From CAZUDI01 sp964618975 (GTDB taxonomy: Bacteria; Desulfobacterota; Desulfomonilia; UBA1062): DNA of 64,000 nt. The notes beneath the pieces are model-generated. The model did no database searches. It saw nothing but the letters and a program-made list of their open reading frames with translations, and was not told the origin of the DNA. The stretch is taken from contig CAZUDI010000008.1 in the NCBI GenBank assembly GCA_964618975.1, positions 1-64,000 of the forward strand, given 5' to 3'. A program made the position numbers and the translations under genes. Shown here piece by piece: positions 34,028 to 42,801 of the stretch (position 1 is the stretch's first letter; every line of letters starts with the position of its first letter).

Positions 34028-35345
34028 GGTCAGCATCATCGGTGGCGGACTGGCCGGGGTGGAGGCGGCGGCGTTCCTGGCGGCCCGTGGCGTGGGCGTG
34101 GATCTCTACGAGATGCGTCCGGACGTGACCACGCCGGCACATGCAAGCGCCTGCCTGGCCGAGCTCGTCTGCAGCAACTCCTTCAAGGGCGAGGATCCCC
34201 TCACGGCCCACGGCCTGCTCAAGCAGGAGATGGCCGCCCTCGGCTCACTGTGCCTGTCTGTGGCCCGCGACTGCCGGGTGCCGGCCGGCAAGGCCCTGGC
34301 CGTGGACCGGGAGACCTTTGCCCGCAAGGTAACACAGGGCATCCTGTCCCAGGAAGGGATCACCCTCATCCGCGCCGAGGTCACCGGCATCGAGGCCGGG
34401 CGTCCCACCATCATCGCCACCGGACCGCTCACATCCGAGGCCCTGGCCTCCCGTCTGGGTGAGCTCACCGGGGGGGGGCGTCTCTTCTTCTACGATGCCA
34501 TCGCCCCCATCGTGGACGCGGAGAGCATTGACCTCAGCAAGGCCTTTTTCGGTTCGCGCTGGGACGAGCAGGCGCACGACTATCTGAACTGCCCCCTGGA
34601 ACGGGAGGGCTATTATGCCTTTGTGGAAGCCCTGCTGGAGGCCGACCGCATAGCGCCGCGCGCCTTCGAGGATACGCGTTACTTCGAGGGCTGCCTGCCG
34701 ATCGAGGTCATCGCACAAAGGGGGCGCGACACCCTGCGCTTCGGTCCCATGCGCCCGGTGGGCCTCGTCGATCCCAAATGCGGCCGGCGGCCTTTCGCCC
34801 TGGTCCAGCTGCGGCGGGAGAGCCTGCGGGGGAACGCCTACAACCTCGTCGGCTTCCAGACACGCCTGGCCTACGGTGAGCAGCAGCGGGTCTTCGGGCT
34901 GATCCCGGCCCTGGCCCGGGCGCATTACCTGAGGTACGGCAGCATCCACCGCAACACCTTCCTCGATTCCCCGCGTCTCCTCAGGCCGGATCTGAGCCTG
35001 CGCGAACTTCCCGGTATCCTGTGCGCCGGCCAGCTCACCGGGGTGGAAGGATATATGGAGTCCGCCGCCAGCGGCATCCTGGCCGGCATCTCCATGCTGG
35101 CCCATCTGGCGGGCAAGGAACTGGTCCTCCCGGGCACAGATACCGCGCTGGGTGCCCTGACCCACTACATAACCGACTCGAATATCAAGAACTTTCAGCC
35201 CATGAACATCAACTTCGGCATCATGGATCCCCCCGACGGCCCCAAACGCGAACGCACACAGCTGCGCCTCAGACGCGCGGAGCTCTCGTTTGGCGCCTGG
35301 CTTGATTACCTGCGGACGGACCTGGGTATCGACACGGGCAATTGA
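34008..35345 (+). CDS. trmFO: Folate-dependent tRNA (uracil-54-C5)-methyltransferase TrmFO
   Basis: 445 residues from the ATG at 34008, inside the last codons of topA; upstream frame extension is not protein-like. FAD-binding motif IIGGGLAGVEAA at the start, then YEMRP, CSNSFKGEDP, and the GidA-like C-terminal signature GQLTGVEGYMESAASG. It uses methylenetetrahydrofolate and FADH2 to make ribothymidine-54 in the T-loop, replacing SAM-dependent TrmA. Full length (about 435-445 usual). The dprA-topA-trmFO order is also known in Firmicutes. Confidence 0.95.
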   Translation: MKNTAPRVSIIGGGLAGVEAAAFLAARGVGVDLYEMRPDVTTPAHASACLAELVCSNSFKGEDPLTAHGLLKQEMAALGSLCLSVARDCRVPAGKALAVDRETFARKVTQGILSQEGITLIRAEVTGIEAGRPTIIATGPLTSEALASRLGELTGGGRLFFYDAIAPIVDAESIDLSKAFFGSRWDEQAHDYLNCPLEREGYYAFVEALLEADRIAPRAFEDTRYFEGCLPIEVIAQRGRDTLRFGPMRPVGLVDPKCGRRPFALVQLRRESLRGNAYNLVGFQTRLAYGEQQRVFGLIPALARAHYLRYGSIHRNTFLDSPRLLRPDLSLRELPGILCAGQLTGVEGYMESAASGILAGISMLAHLAGKELVLPGTDTALGALTHYITDSNIKNFQPMNINFGIMDPPDGPKRERTQLRLRRAELSFGAWLDYLRTDLGIDTGN

Positions 35346-35384
35346 AGAGCAGGGCCTGCCCCCGGCATGCACGCCTGCTGCGCG

Positions 35385-35403
35385 CCCGCCTCAGGCGGGT
35401 TTC
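35385..35403 (+). terminator. Intrinsic terminator after trmFO
   Basis: CCCGCC, loop TCA, GGCGGG followed by TTTC. Stem is strong, T-tract short. It lies 40 bases after the trmFO stop and between convergent genes. Confidence 0.5.
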
Positions 35404-35418
35404 ATTCAAGCGGCCCCT

Positions 35419-35619
35419 TCAGATCTTCCTGACATTCGACGCCTGAGGGCCCTTGGGCCCCTCGGTAACGTCGAAGCTGACGCGTTCGCCCTCCGCGAGG
35501 GTCTTGAAGCCATCGGCCCTGATTTCCGAATAGTGCACAAAGACATCATTCCCGTCTTCCATGGTAATGAAGCCGAACCCCTTCTTCTCGTTGAACCACT
35601 TCACCGTTCCTTCAGACAT
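35419..35619 (-). CDS. Cold-shock domain protein (CspA family)
   Basis: 66 residues from the ATG at 35619, with GGAGG five bases upstream. Single OB-fold with both RNA-binding motifs: KGFGFI (RNP1) and VFVHYSEI (RNP2), opening MSEGTVKWFNEKKG. It binds single-stranded RNA/DNA as an RNA chaperone and anti-terminator. Full length for the family. It has its own near-consensus promoter and a leader of roughly 150 bases, as in cold-regulated csp genes. Confidence 0.95.
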   Translation of the reverse strand: MSEGTVKWFNEKKGFGFITMEDGNDVFVHYSEIRADGFKTLAEGERVSFDVTEGPKGPQASNVRKI

Positions 35620-35774
35620 GCATGCCTCCATGTTCGTCCGGGGCCTCCCACCCGCAGGCAGGGCACAACCCGTTTCTCTTTCCCGGAAACACGGAGCCTA
35701 CCAGCAACCGGAGGAAACTTGATTTCGGGTTTACTGCGGTTTTCTTGATATCCTCGTCTTTCCGTTGATCCTGG

Positions 35775-35803
35775 AATATAGAGCGAAAACGCCGAGCTGT
35801 CAA
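35775..35803 (-). promoter_or_regulatory. Strong sigma-70 promoter of the cold-shock gene, with long leader
   Basis: Minus strand TTGACA (35803-35798), 17-base spacer, TATATT (35780-35775), the best promoter in the window. Transcription would start near 35768, leaving about 150 bases of untranslated leader (35620-35768), the size seen in temperature-responsive cspA leaders. This leader and copy 8 of the repeat account for the 432-base gap before the next gene. Confidence 0.75.
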
Positions 35804-35897
35804 GAATCATCCCCACCCGGGGGGAGTCCCAGTCACCTCCAGCGACCGCCCCCCCCCGGAGCACACACCCTGCCCCGGGTCTCCCTCCCCGCCACAT

Positions 35898-35975
35898 AAT
35901 CAGGGGCATGAACCCCAGGGCAAGCCTGAGGGCCCTCCTTATCGCCGCAATCGGTAAGGGAATGCGACCCACACT
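35898..35975 (+). repeat. Dispersed palindromic repeat, copy 8
   Basis: AATCAGGGGCATGAA, CCCCAGGGCAAGCCTGAGGG, a middle arm CTTATCGCCGCAATCGGTAAG, and GGGAATGCGACCC. The middle hairpin is remade as CTTATCG/CGGTAAG around CCGCAAT, so the arm is structured although its sequence differs. Lies upstream of the small deacetylase gene. Confidence 0.75.
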
Positions 35976-36051
35976 CCTGGCACAAGCACGTTTACACCTC
36001 AGATCGATCGGGATACAATGGGGTCAGCGATGTCATTTGCGGGAGGATCGC

Positions 36052-36795
36052 ATGAAGGTGGTCTTTCACGAGGATTTCTACCAGAGCTATACCATGGACC
36101 CGGCGGCCGAGGTGGGCCGGATGGAGGCGATCGTCTCCGTGATCGCGGACAAGGTGGAGTTCATAACGCCCGATCCCGCCACCGAAGAGGATCTCCTGGC
36201 CGTGCATTCCCGGGCCCACCTTGAACGCATCAAACAGCAGGGGCTGCATGAGATCGCCGCGCTGGCCGCCGGCGGCGCCCTGCTGAGCGCCACCATCGCC
36301 CTCGAAGAACCCTGTTTCGGGCTCGTCCGCCCGCCCGGTCACCACGCCTCGCGGGATTCTTGCTGGGGATTCTGCTTCTACAACAACATGGCGCTCGCCC
36401 TGGAGACGCTCCTGCGCACAGGGCGCATACACCAGGCCCTGGTGCTGGACATCGACCTGCACTACGGCGACGGCACGGTGAACATCCTGGGCCACAGGGA
36501 GGATGTATGTATCCACAATGTGGAGTCACCCGACCGTCGCGGCTATCTGGATGAGGTCCAGCGCATACTGGAGGAGACCCCAGCTGACCTGATCGGCATC
36601 TCGGCCGGCTTCGACAACCACGAGCAGGACTGGGGCATGCTGCTGAAGACGGCGGACTACACCACCATCGCCCGCAGCGTGCGCGCGGCCGCCCGGCGCT
36701 TAGGCGCAGGCTGCTTCGCCCTGCTCGAGGGCGGCTACAACCATAGGGTCCTCGGGCACAATGTCATGGCCCTCCTGGAGGGACTCGACGCCTGA
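36052..36795 (+). CDS. Small histone deacetylase-family amidohydrolase
   Basis: 247 residues from the ATG at 36052 with GGGAGGA upstream. HDAC core with all zinc and catalytic motifs: RPPGHHASRD, GFCFYNNMA, DIDLHYGDGT, SAGFDNHEQDWG, LEGGYNH. Shorter than most bacterial members (300-375 residues), lacking part of the N-terminal region. Probably a cytoplasmic deacetylase of acetylpolyamine or acetylated protein. Distinct from the larger deacetylase at 20444-21745 (ligand motif DIDLHYGDG versus DTDCHHGDG). Precedes pheA by 54 bases. Confidence 0.88.
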   Translation: MKVVFHEDFYQSYTMDPAAEVGRMEAIVSVIADKVEFITPDPATEEDLLAVHSRAHLERIKQQGLHEIAALAAGGALLSATIALEEPCFGLVRPPGHHASRDSCWGFCFYNNMALALETLLRTGRIHQALVLDIDLHYGDGTVNILGHREDVCIHNVESPDRRGYLDEVQRILEETPADLIGISAGFDNHEQDWGMLLKTADYTTIARSVRAAARRLGAGCFALLEGGYNHRVLGHNVMALLEGLDA

Positions 36796-36849
36796 GGCCC
36801 CCCGTGCGGCCGGCTTGAAAAACCTCCCCTCATTTGATAGGGTTTCACC

Positions 36850-37923
36850 ATGATGAAAAACATTGAAGACCTCCGCACCGAAATCGATACGCTCGACGAG
36901 CAACTGCTGGAACTCCTGCAACGCAGGGCCGCGCTCTCGGTGGAGGTGGGCGCCCTCAAACAGGGCCAGGGCATCTACGACCCCTCGCGTGAGCGGGATA
37001 TCCTGGAGCGCCTGGCCGCAAGACTCCGGCCGCCGCTCACGCGGGAGATGCTCGCCGGTGTCTTCGGCACGATCTTCAGCCTCTCGCGCGGGCTCCAGAC
37101 GCGACGCAAGGTCGCCTTCTTCGGCCCCGAGGGGAGCTACACCCACAGCGCGGCGCTCGCGGTGTTCGCCCTGGACGCCGAGCTGTGCCCCCAGGACTCC
37201 ATCGAATCCGTGATCCAGGAGGTCCTGACTGGGCGGGCCGAACTCGGCGTGGTACCGGTGGAGAACTCCACCGAGGGCATGATCAACCAGACCCTCGACC
37301 TCATGGCCGCCACGCGCCTGTGTGTGTGCCGCGAGATCCTGCTGCCGATCAGGCACTGCCTCCTCTCGCGCCAGGCCCGCCTTGCGGACGTGCTCGAGGT
37401 CTTCAGCCATCCCCAGGCCCTGGCTCAATGCCGCACATGGCTCGGACACAACCTGCCACAGGCGGCCATCACCGAGACCGCCAGCACCTCGGAAGCGGCC
37501 CGGGCCGTCACGCGGCGCCCCAAGAGCGCCGCGGTCGCCTCTGAGGAGGCCTCCCGCCTCTACGGCCTCTCCATCCTGGCCGCCGACATCAACGACGTGC
37601 CGAACAACATCACCCGCTTCTGGGTCGTCGCGCGCGAAGGACTTAAGACCACCGGCCGGGCCAAGACCTCCATCATCGTCACCCTGCAGAATAAACCCGG
37701 CGCCCTGTACCAGGCCATCGGCATCTTCGCCGGGCGGGGTATCAACCTGTCCAGCATCAAGTCACGACCTTCGCGCACGGGACCCTGGGAATACCTGTTT
37801 TTCATCGATTTCGAGGGCAGCCTGGAGCAGGACACCGTCAGCGGCGCCCTTGAAGACCTCAAGGCCTGTACGAACGAGATCATCGTGCTCGGATCCTATC
37901 CGGATGGGAGGTACAACCCGTGA
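36850..37923 (+). CDS. pheA: Bifunctional chorismate mutase/prephenate dehydratase (P-protein)
   Basis: 357 residues. Chorismate mutase domain at 1-85 (LRTEIDTLDEQLLELLQRRA, the AroQ helix), prephenate dehydratase at about 90-270 (VAFFGPEGSYTHSAA, VVPVENSTEGMINQTLD, NNITRFWVVA) and a C-terminal ACT domain at about 278-355 for phenylalanine feedback (LQNKPGALYQAIGIFAGRGINLSSIKSRP). Makes phenylpyruvate from chorismate. First of five overlapping aromatic-pathway genes; GTGA overlap with hisC. Confidence 0.95.
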   Translation: MMKNIEDLRTEIDTLDEQLLELLQRRAALSVEVGALKQGQGIYDPSRERDILERLAARLRPPLTREMLAGVFGTIFSLSRGLQTRRKVAFFGPEGSYTHSAALAVFALDAELCPQDSIESVIQEVLTGRAELGVVPVENSTEGMINQTLDLMAATRLCVCREILLPIRHCLLSRQARLADVLEVFSHPQALAQCRTWLGHNLPQAAITETASTSEAARAVTRRPKSAAVASEEASRLYGLSILAADINDVPNNITRFWVVAREGLKTTGRAKTSIIVTLQNKPGALYQAIGIFAGRGINLSSIKSRPSRTGPWEYLFFIDFEGSLEQDTVSGALEDLKACTNEIIVLGSYPDGRYNP

Positions 37924-39005
37924 GCAGCACACCCCAACCCACCCCCTGGCTTCTGACGATCCCCCCCTATATCCCGGGGACCTCGAAGGAAGAGATCGCT
38001 CAGCGCTTTGGGATCGCGCATCCCATCAAGCTCGCCTCCAACGAAAACCCTCTGGGTCCCTGCCCCGCGGCGGTACGGGCCGTGAACGAGGCCGCCTCCC
38101 GCATGCACCTCTACCCCGATGCCGAGGCCAGGGAACTCAGGCTTGAAGCGGCCGCCTTCTTCGGCTGCCGCAAGGGTCAGATCATCGCCGGTAACGGCTC
38201 CGACGAGATCATCGATCTCATCTGCCGGGCCTTCCTGCGCCCGGGGGATGAGGTGCTTATCCCGGCTGTCACCTTCAGCTACTACGCCATCGCCGCGGGC
38301 GCCTGCGGGGCGCAGGTCAGGAGTGCCCCCATGCAAGACCTGGCCATCGACGTCGAGGCGCTGATCCGGGCCGTAGGGAAGGAGACGCGCATCATCTTCG
38401 TGGCCAACCCCAACAACCCCACCGGCACCCACCTGAGCGCCGCCCAAATGCGGTACCTGCTGCAGGCGCTTCCCGCTCACGTGCTCGTGGTGGTGGACGA
38501 GGCCTACGCCGCCTTTGCCCGCGCCCCCGACTTCGAAGGCGCCCTGGGGCTCCTCGAGACGCACCCCAACCTCATCGTGATGAACACCCTCTCCAAATCG
38601 CACGGGCTGGCCGGGCTGCGCATCGGTTTCGGCTTCATGGGCGAATCCCTGCACGACCTCATCATGCGCATCAAGCCGCCCTTCAACATGAACCTGCTGG
38701 CCATCACCGCCGGACGCGCCGCCCTGGCCGACCGCGACTTCCTGGAGGCCACCCTCGAACTCACCTGGAAGGGGATCGACCAGCTGCGCCGGGGCTGCGC
38801 CGCCCTCGGACTTCCCTGCGGCGAGACCCAGACCAACTTCGCTCTCGTGCACCTCGGCGGGCGCGCCCGAGGGGTCTATGACGCGCTCCTCGAGCGCGGC
38901 ATCATCACCCGGCACATGCCCGTGCTCGAGGAGTACCTGCGGGTAAGCGTGGGGCTGCCCGATGAAAACGCGGCCTTCCTCGAGCACCTGAAAGAGGTGC
39001 TATGA
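37920..39005 (+). CDS. hisC: Histidinol-phosphate/aromatic aminotransferase
   Basis: 361 residues from a GTG within the pheA stop region. Class II-fold PLP aminotransferase: LASNENPLGPCP, NGSDEIIDL, NPNNPTGT, PLP-lysine in TLSKSHGLAGLRIGF, and RVSVGLPDEN near the end. By sequence it is HisC-like; between pheA and tyrA it very likely transaminates phenylpyruvate and hydroxyphenylpyruvate, perhaps with histidinol phosphate too. Four-base overlaps on both sides. Confidence 0.92.
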   Translation: MSSTPQPTPWLLTIPPYIPGTSKEEIAQRFGIAHPIKLASNENPLGPCPAAVRAVNEAASRMHLYPDAEARELRLEAAAFFGCRKGQIIAGNGSDEIIDLICRAFLRPGDEVLIPAVTFSYYAIAAGACGAQVRSAPMQDLAIDVEALIRAVGKETRIIFVANPNNPTGTHLSAAQMRYLLQALPAHVLVVVDEAYAAFARAPDFEGALGLLETHPNLIVMNTLSKSHGLAGLRIGFGFMGESLHDLIMRIKPPFNMNLLAITAGRAALADRDFLEATLELTWKGIDQLRRGCAALGLPCGETQTNFALVHLGGRARGVYDALLERGIITRHMPVLEEYLRVSVGLPDENAAFLEHLKEVL

Positions 39006-39829
39006 AGATCGCCGTCATCGGACTGGGGCTGATCGGCGCCTCCCTGGCGCGGGCGCTCAGCCCCACGCACGAGATCACGGGCATCGACCGCGAGGACGCC
39101 ACGATCGAGGCCGCCATACGCGAGAAGGTCATCGCCCGCGGCGGGGCGGACCTGAGCCTTACCGCCGCCTGCGACACGGTGGTCATCGCCCTGCCGGTGG
39201 GGTCGATCGTCCCCGTGGCCCACGAGCTGATCCCCTACCTCGAGGAGGGCTCGCTCCTGACGGACACGGGTTCCACCAAGGCGCACATCGTGCGCGAACT
39301 GAGCCCCCTCTGGCCATGGTTTATCGGTTCCCACCCCATGGCCGGGACCGAGGACTCCGGCTACCGGGCCGGCTTCGCCGAACTCTTTGTTGGCGCGGTG
39401 AATATCCTCACCCCGACACCGAACACCAGCGGGGAGACCCTCGCGCGCGTCCGGGGGCTGTGGGAGGCCTGCGGGGCTGCCAGCCTCTGCATGGACCCCG
39501 AGGAACACGACGAGCTCATGGCCCGCATCAGCCACCTGCCCCACCTGCTGAGCTTCGCCTTCATGCCGGTGGCCGGCGAGCTCACAGGCCACCAGGAACT
39601 GCTCGGCAGGGGCTTCAGGGACTTCACGCGCATCGCCGCCTCCGACCCGGTGATGTGGCGCGATATCTTTCTGGACAACCGCGCCCACCTGCTGGGGCTG
39701 ATCGAAGACTACATCGGCCAGCTCAAGACCCTGAAGGACTGCCTCCGGAAGGGCGAGGGTCGCATCCTGGAGGACATCCTGAGCGCCCAACGCCACTTAA
39801 GGAGAATAATCGATGATAATCCAAGGTGA
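39002..39829 (+). CDS. tyrA: Prephenate dehydrogenase
   Basis: 275 residues. Rossmann NAD(P) motif VIGLGLIGASLARAL at the start, GSTKAHI, the catalytic histidine region IGSHPMAGTEDSG, and the helical dimer domain HDELMARISHLPHLLSFA. It converts prephenate to 4-hydroxyphenylpyruvate. No ACT domain, so not the long regulated form. Overlaps hisC by four and aroA by seventeen bases. Confidence 0.94.
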   Translation: MKIAVIGLGLIGASLARALSPTHEITGIDREDATIEAAIREKVIARGGADLSLTAACDTVVIALPVGSIVPVAHELIPYLEEGSLLTDTGSTKAHIVRELSPLWPWFIGSHPMAGTEDSGYRAGFAELFVGAVNILTPTPNTSGETLARVRGLWEACGAASLCMDPEEHDELMARISHLPHLLSFAFMPVAGELTGHQELLGRGFRDFTRIAASDPVMWRDIFLDNRAHLLGLIEDYIGQLKTLKDCLRKGEGRILEDILSAQRHLRRIIDDNPR

Positions 39830-41057
39830 AATCAACGCACCCGGCGACAAGTCCATCTCGCACCGCGCCTTCATGCTGGCCAGCCTGGCCCGGGGCACGA
39901 GCACGATCAGGGGGGCGCTGGACTCTCAGGACGTCCGCAGCACACGTACGGCGCTGATCGCCCTGGGGGCCTCCATCACGCCCCAAGGCGATCTCTGGGT
40001 GGTCGAGGGCGGCGCGCTCACCGAACCCCAACAGGTCCTCGACGCCGGCAATTCCGGCACCACCGCCCGGCTGCTGAGCGGCATCCTGGCCGGAATCCCG
40101 GGGATGGCCATCCTCACGGGCGACAGTTCCCTCATCCGCCGGCCCATGACACGCGTGATCGAGCCGCTGAGCGCCATGGGGGCCTCCTTTCTGGCCCGCA
40201 GCGGGGGGAGGCTGCCCCTGGCCGTCAGGGGTGGAGACCTTAAGGGCATCACCTATACCCTGCCGGTCCCCTCGGCCCAGGTCAAGTCGGCCGTCCTGCT
40301 GGCGGGGCTGAACGCCGCGGGGCGCACCCGGGTGAAGGAGACGCTCCCCAGCCGCGACCATACCGAGCGCATGCTGGCCTTCTTCGGGGCCACGCTCGGC
40401 CAGGAAGAGGGCTTCATCAGCCTGAAAGGACCCCAGGAGCTCTCTTCCCGCGACATCCGGGTGCCGGGCGATCCATCCTCGGCCGCCTTTCCCGCGGTCT
40501 GGGCGGCGTGTACGCCGGGCAGCGAGCTCCTCATCCGGGGGGTGTGCCTGAATCCCACCCGGACGGCCTTGCTTGCGGTCCTTGAGCGCATGGGCGCCGA
40601 AATCGCCATCGAAAACACTCAGCTCTCGGCCGGGGAGCCCGTGGGTGATATCCTTATCCGGGGGGCCGAGCTTAAGGGGACCATCATCGAGGGCGCCGAG
40701 ATACCGGGGCTCATCGACGAGATCCCCATCCTGGCCGTAGCGGCCAGCCTGGCCCGGGGACGCACCACGATCCGGGATGCACGCGAGCTGCGCGTGAAGG
40801 AAACCGACCGCATCCAGGCCCTGGTGCAGGGATTTGCGGCCCTGGGGGCGGAGGTGACGGAACGAGAGGACGGTCTGATCATCGAGGGCCCGCTACGCCT
40901 CAGGCCGGGAGCGGTCCTCACCCACCTGGATCACCGGATCGCCATGGCCTTCCACATCCTCTCGCGGGCACTCGATATCGAGGTCACCCTGGACGACAGG
41001 ACCTGTGTGGACATCTCCTATCCCGGATTCTTCGCGGCCATGGAGCAGCTGGCATGA
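39813..41057 (+). CDS. aroA: 3-phosphoshikimate 1-carboxyvinyltransferase (EPSP synthase)
   Basis: 414 residues from the ATG at 39813, with AAGGAGAA upstream inside tyrA. Conserved sites: PGDKSISHRA, LDAGNSGTTARLL, SLIRRPMTR, VPSAQVKSAVLLAGL, PGDPSSAAF, RVKETDRI and HLDHRIAMAF. It joins shikimate-3-phosphate and PEP. Alanine rather than glycine following LDAGNSGT is not evident, so class I or II glyphosate sensitivity cannot be judged here. Standard length. Confidence 0.95.
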   Translation: MIIQGEINAPGDKSISHRAFMLASLARGTSTIRGALDSQDVRSTRTALIALGASITPQGDLWVVEGGALTEPQQVLDAGNSGTTARLLSGILAGIPGMAILTGDSSLIRRPMTRVIEPLSAMGASFLARSGGRLPLAVRGGDLKGITYTLPVPSAQVKSAVLLAGLNAAGRTRVKETLPSRDHTERMLAFFGATLGQEEGFISLKGPQELSSRDIRVPGDPSSAAFPAVWAACTPGSELLIRGVCLNPTRTALLAVLERMGAEIAIENTQLSAGEPVGDILIRGAELKGTIIEGAEIPGLIDEIPILAVAASLARGRTTIRDARELRVKETDRIQALVQGFAALGAEVTEREDGLIIEGPLRLRPGAVLTHLDHRIAMAFHILSRALDIEVTLDDRTCVDISYPGFFAAMEQLA

Positions 41058-41719
41058 GGCACCCCGTCATCACCATCGACGGCCCCTCGGGCACGGGCAA
41101 GTCCACCGTGGCGCGCCTGGTGGCTTCCAGGCTCGGTTTCGTCTTTCTCGACACCGGGGCCCTGTACCGCGCCTCGGCCGTGGCCATCGCGCATAAGGGC
41201 GTCGACCCGGATAACGCAGCGGCCTGCGCGGGCATCATCCGGGGCTCGGAGATCCGGCTCAACGGAGAAAGGGTCTTGCTCGATGGCCGGGACGTCAGCG
41301 ACGAGATCCGCGCCCCCCACATCAGCCACCTGGCTTCCCTCATCGCTCGGCACCCCCCGGTGAGGCAGGCGCTGCTGGAGATTCAACGCGCCTTCCCACT
41401 GAAGGCCCCGGTGGTAGCCGAGGGACGCGACACCGGCTCGGTGGTCTTTCCGGAGGCCGCAGTCAAATTCTATCTGGACGCCGACCCGCGCGAACGGGCG
41501 CTCAGGCGCCAGCGTGATCTGGAGCAGCAGGGGGTAGGCATGTCGCTCACAGAGGTTACCGAGGATATCGAGAGACGGGATCAGCGTGATCGGACGCGGG
41601 AGGTCTCCCCCCTGATTGTCCCAAACCACGCTGTTGTTGTAAATACGACACACATGACACTGCAAGAGACCGTCGAGAATGTGATCGCCACGATACGGGA
41701 AACCCTAGCCGATCAGTAG
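41054..41719 (+). CDS. cmk: Cytidylate kinase
   Basis: 221 residues. P-loop IDGPSGTGKSTVA near residue 8, LDTGALYRA, the NMP-binding region with VAEGRDTGSVVFP, and the lid RDQRDRTRE. Phosphorylates CMP and dCMP. aroA-cmk linkage is widespread in bacteria; here rpsA and ispH, often next, are absent. Starts four bases inside aroA; its 3' end overlaps the opposing small gene by fifteen bases. Confidence 0.95.
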   Translation: MRHPVITIDGPSGTGKSTVARLVASRLGFVFLDTGALYRASAVAIAHKGVDPDNAAACAGIIRGSEIRLNGERVLLDGRDVSDEIRAPHISHLASLIARHPPVRQALLEIQRAFPLKAPVVAEGRDTGSVVFPEAAVKFYLDADPRERALRRQRDLEQQGVGMSLTEVTEDIERRDQRDRTREVSPLIVPNHAVVVNTTHMTLQETVENVIATIRETLADQ

Positions 41720-41929
41720 GCGATCCTTATGGGACTGTCCCTCCTCGGAGCGCGACCGTCGCAGGTCGGCGGCAGTACATTCCACAATTTCCTTAGATAA
41801 ATTAATAATATCCTTGTGGGCGAAGCCGTTCTTGATCAGTTCCTTGAAAAGCGTCTTGGCCAGGATCTTGGCCGCCCGCTCAGGGTCCATATTCTTCATT
41901 ACCATATCAAGGCTTCCTCTTTTACTCAT
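41705..41929 (-). CDS. Small conserved-looking helical protein, unknown function
   Basis: About 74 residues from the ATG at 41929 (a preceding ATG at 41932 is equally good; GAGAGGAAGA lies just upstream). The sequence is amphipathic and helical (MDPERAAKILAKTLFKELIKNGF, INLSKEIVECTAADLRR) with a charged tail. No domain recognised; no signal peptide. The good ribosome site and regular composition support a real gene despite the convergent overlap with cmk. Confidence 0.6.
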   Translation of the reverse strand: MSKRGSLDMVMKNMDPERAAKILAKTLFKELIKNGFAHKDIINLSKEIVECTAADLRRSRSEEGQSHKDRLLIG

Positions 41930-42132
41930 CATTCTTCCTCTCGACAATCAATTCGCACTTTCATGATATGCATGCATCGTGCCATTTGACACCCACGCAA
42001 TATCGCTCATTATTACCGTATGTTACAAGAGCGCCCTCCGCGGATCCCCCGTTGGAATGTGTTATTACTGCAATAGGGGTATCCAAATCAACACTTGCAT
42101 ATATTCACCGACTCCGATAGTAACAGACCAAT

Positions 42133-42759
42133 ATGACACTGCAAATGAAAACCATGCCCCCCCTGGCAAGGAAGATCACCCGTGCCGAGGCACTCGTGGT
42201 CATGGCCCTGATCCTCGTCTGGCTGCTGGTGTGGGCCGTCATGGTGCACCAGCGCGAGGTCCACGTGCAGCGCATGCTCACCCTCCAGGAGGACATCCTG
42301 GCCCTGGCCGCGCCATCCCTCACAATACAGGGTAAGGCAGCCAATCAGAGAGTCTGGCCTCTTAGAGCCGGGATACATTACCTTTTCATTCAAGACGATC
42401 TGATAACGGCCACCAGCGATCAGGTCCTCGCCGCCCAGGGACAGGCGGCCCTCTCCCGGGCCCTGCACGGAGAAGAGCTGCTCATCCACCTCAGGCGCAC
42501 CCCCCAGGGCAGCGACTGGTTCCGGGGAGACAAACTGTCCCCCCGGCAATGGGTCTCCTGGCGCACGGACCAGCAACAGACCACCCTGGCCCTGGTGGCC
42601 TCCGAGGAGGTCCTGCTGGGACTGTCCGGATTCTCCGACTTCCGGCTGATCCTGCTCGTATGCGCCGGACTGGCCTCCGGCCTGCTCCTGCTGGCACTCA
42701 TCTGGGCCCTTTCCTGGCTGCGCATCTCGGCCCTGGCCGGGCTTCAGGGCGGCGACTGA
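42133..42759 (+). CDS. Two-helix membrane protein with an extracytoplasmic sensor-like domain
   Basis: 208 residues. One membrane helix at about 20-40 (LVVMALILVWLLVWAVMV), an extracytoplasmic stretch of about 130 residues, then a second helix at about 172-196 (LILLVCAGLASGLLLLALIWAL) and a ten-residue tail. This is the input half of a chemoreceptor or sensor kinase without any output domain. No strong ribosome site precedes the start; an ATG at 42145 is possible. Function unknown. Confidence 0.6.
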   Translation: MTLQMKTMPPLARKITRAEALVVMALILVWLLVWAVMVHQREVHVQRMLTLQEDILALAAPSLTIQGKAANQRVWPLRAGIHYLFIQDDLITATSDQVLAAQGQAALSRALHGEELLIHLRRTPQGSDWFRGDKLSPRQWVSWRTDQQQTTLALVASEEVLLGLSGFSDFRLILLVCAGLASGLLLLALIWALSWLRISALAGLQGGD

Positions 42760-42801
42760 CTCTCCCGGGGCCGCCCCTCCTTCCGGGATACCCGCCCCCC
42801 C

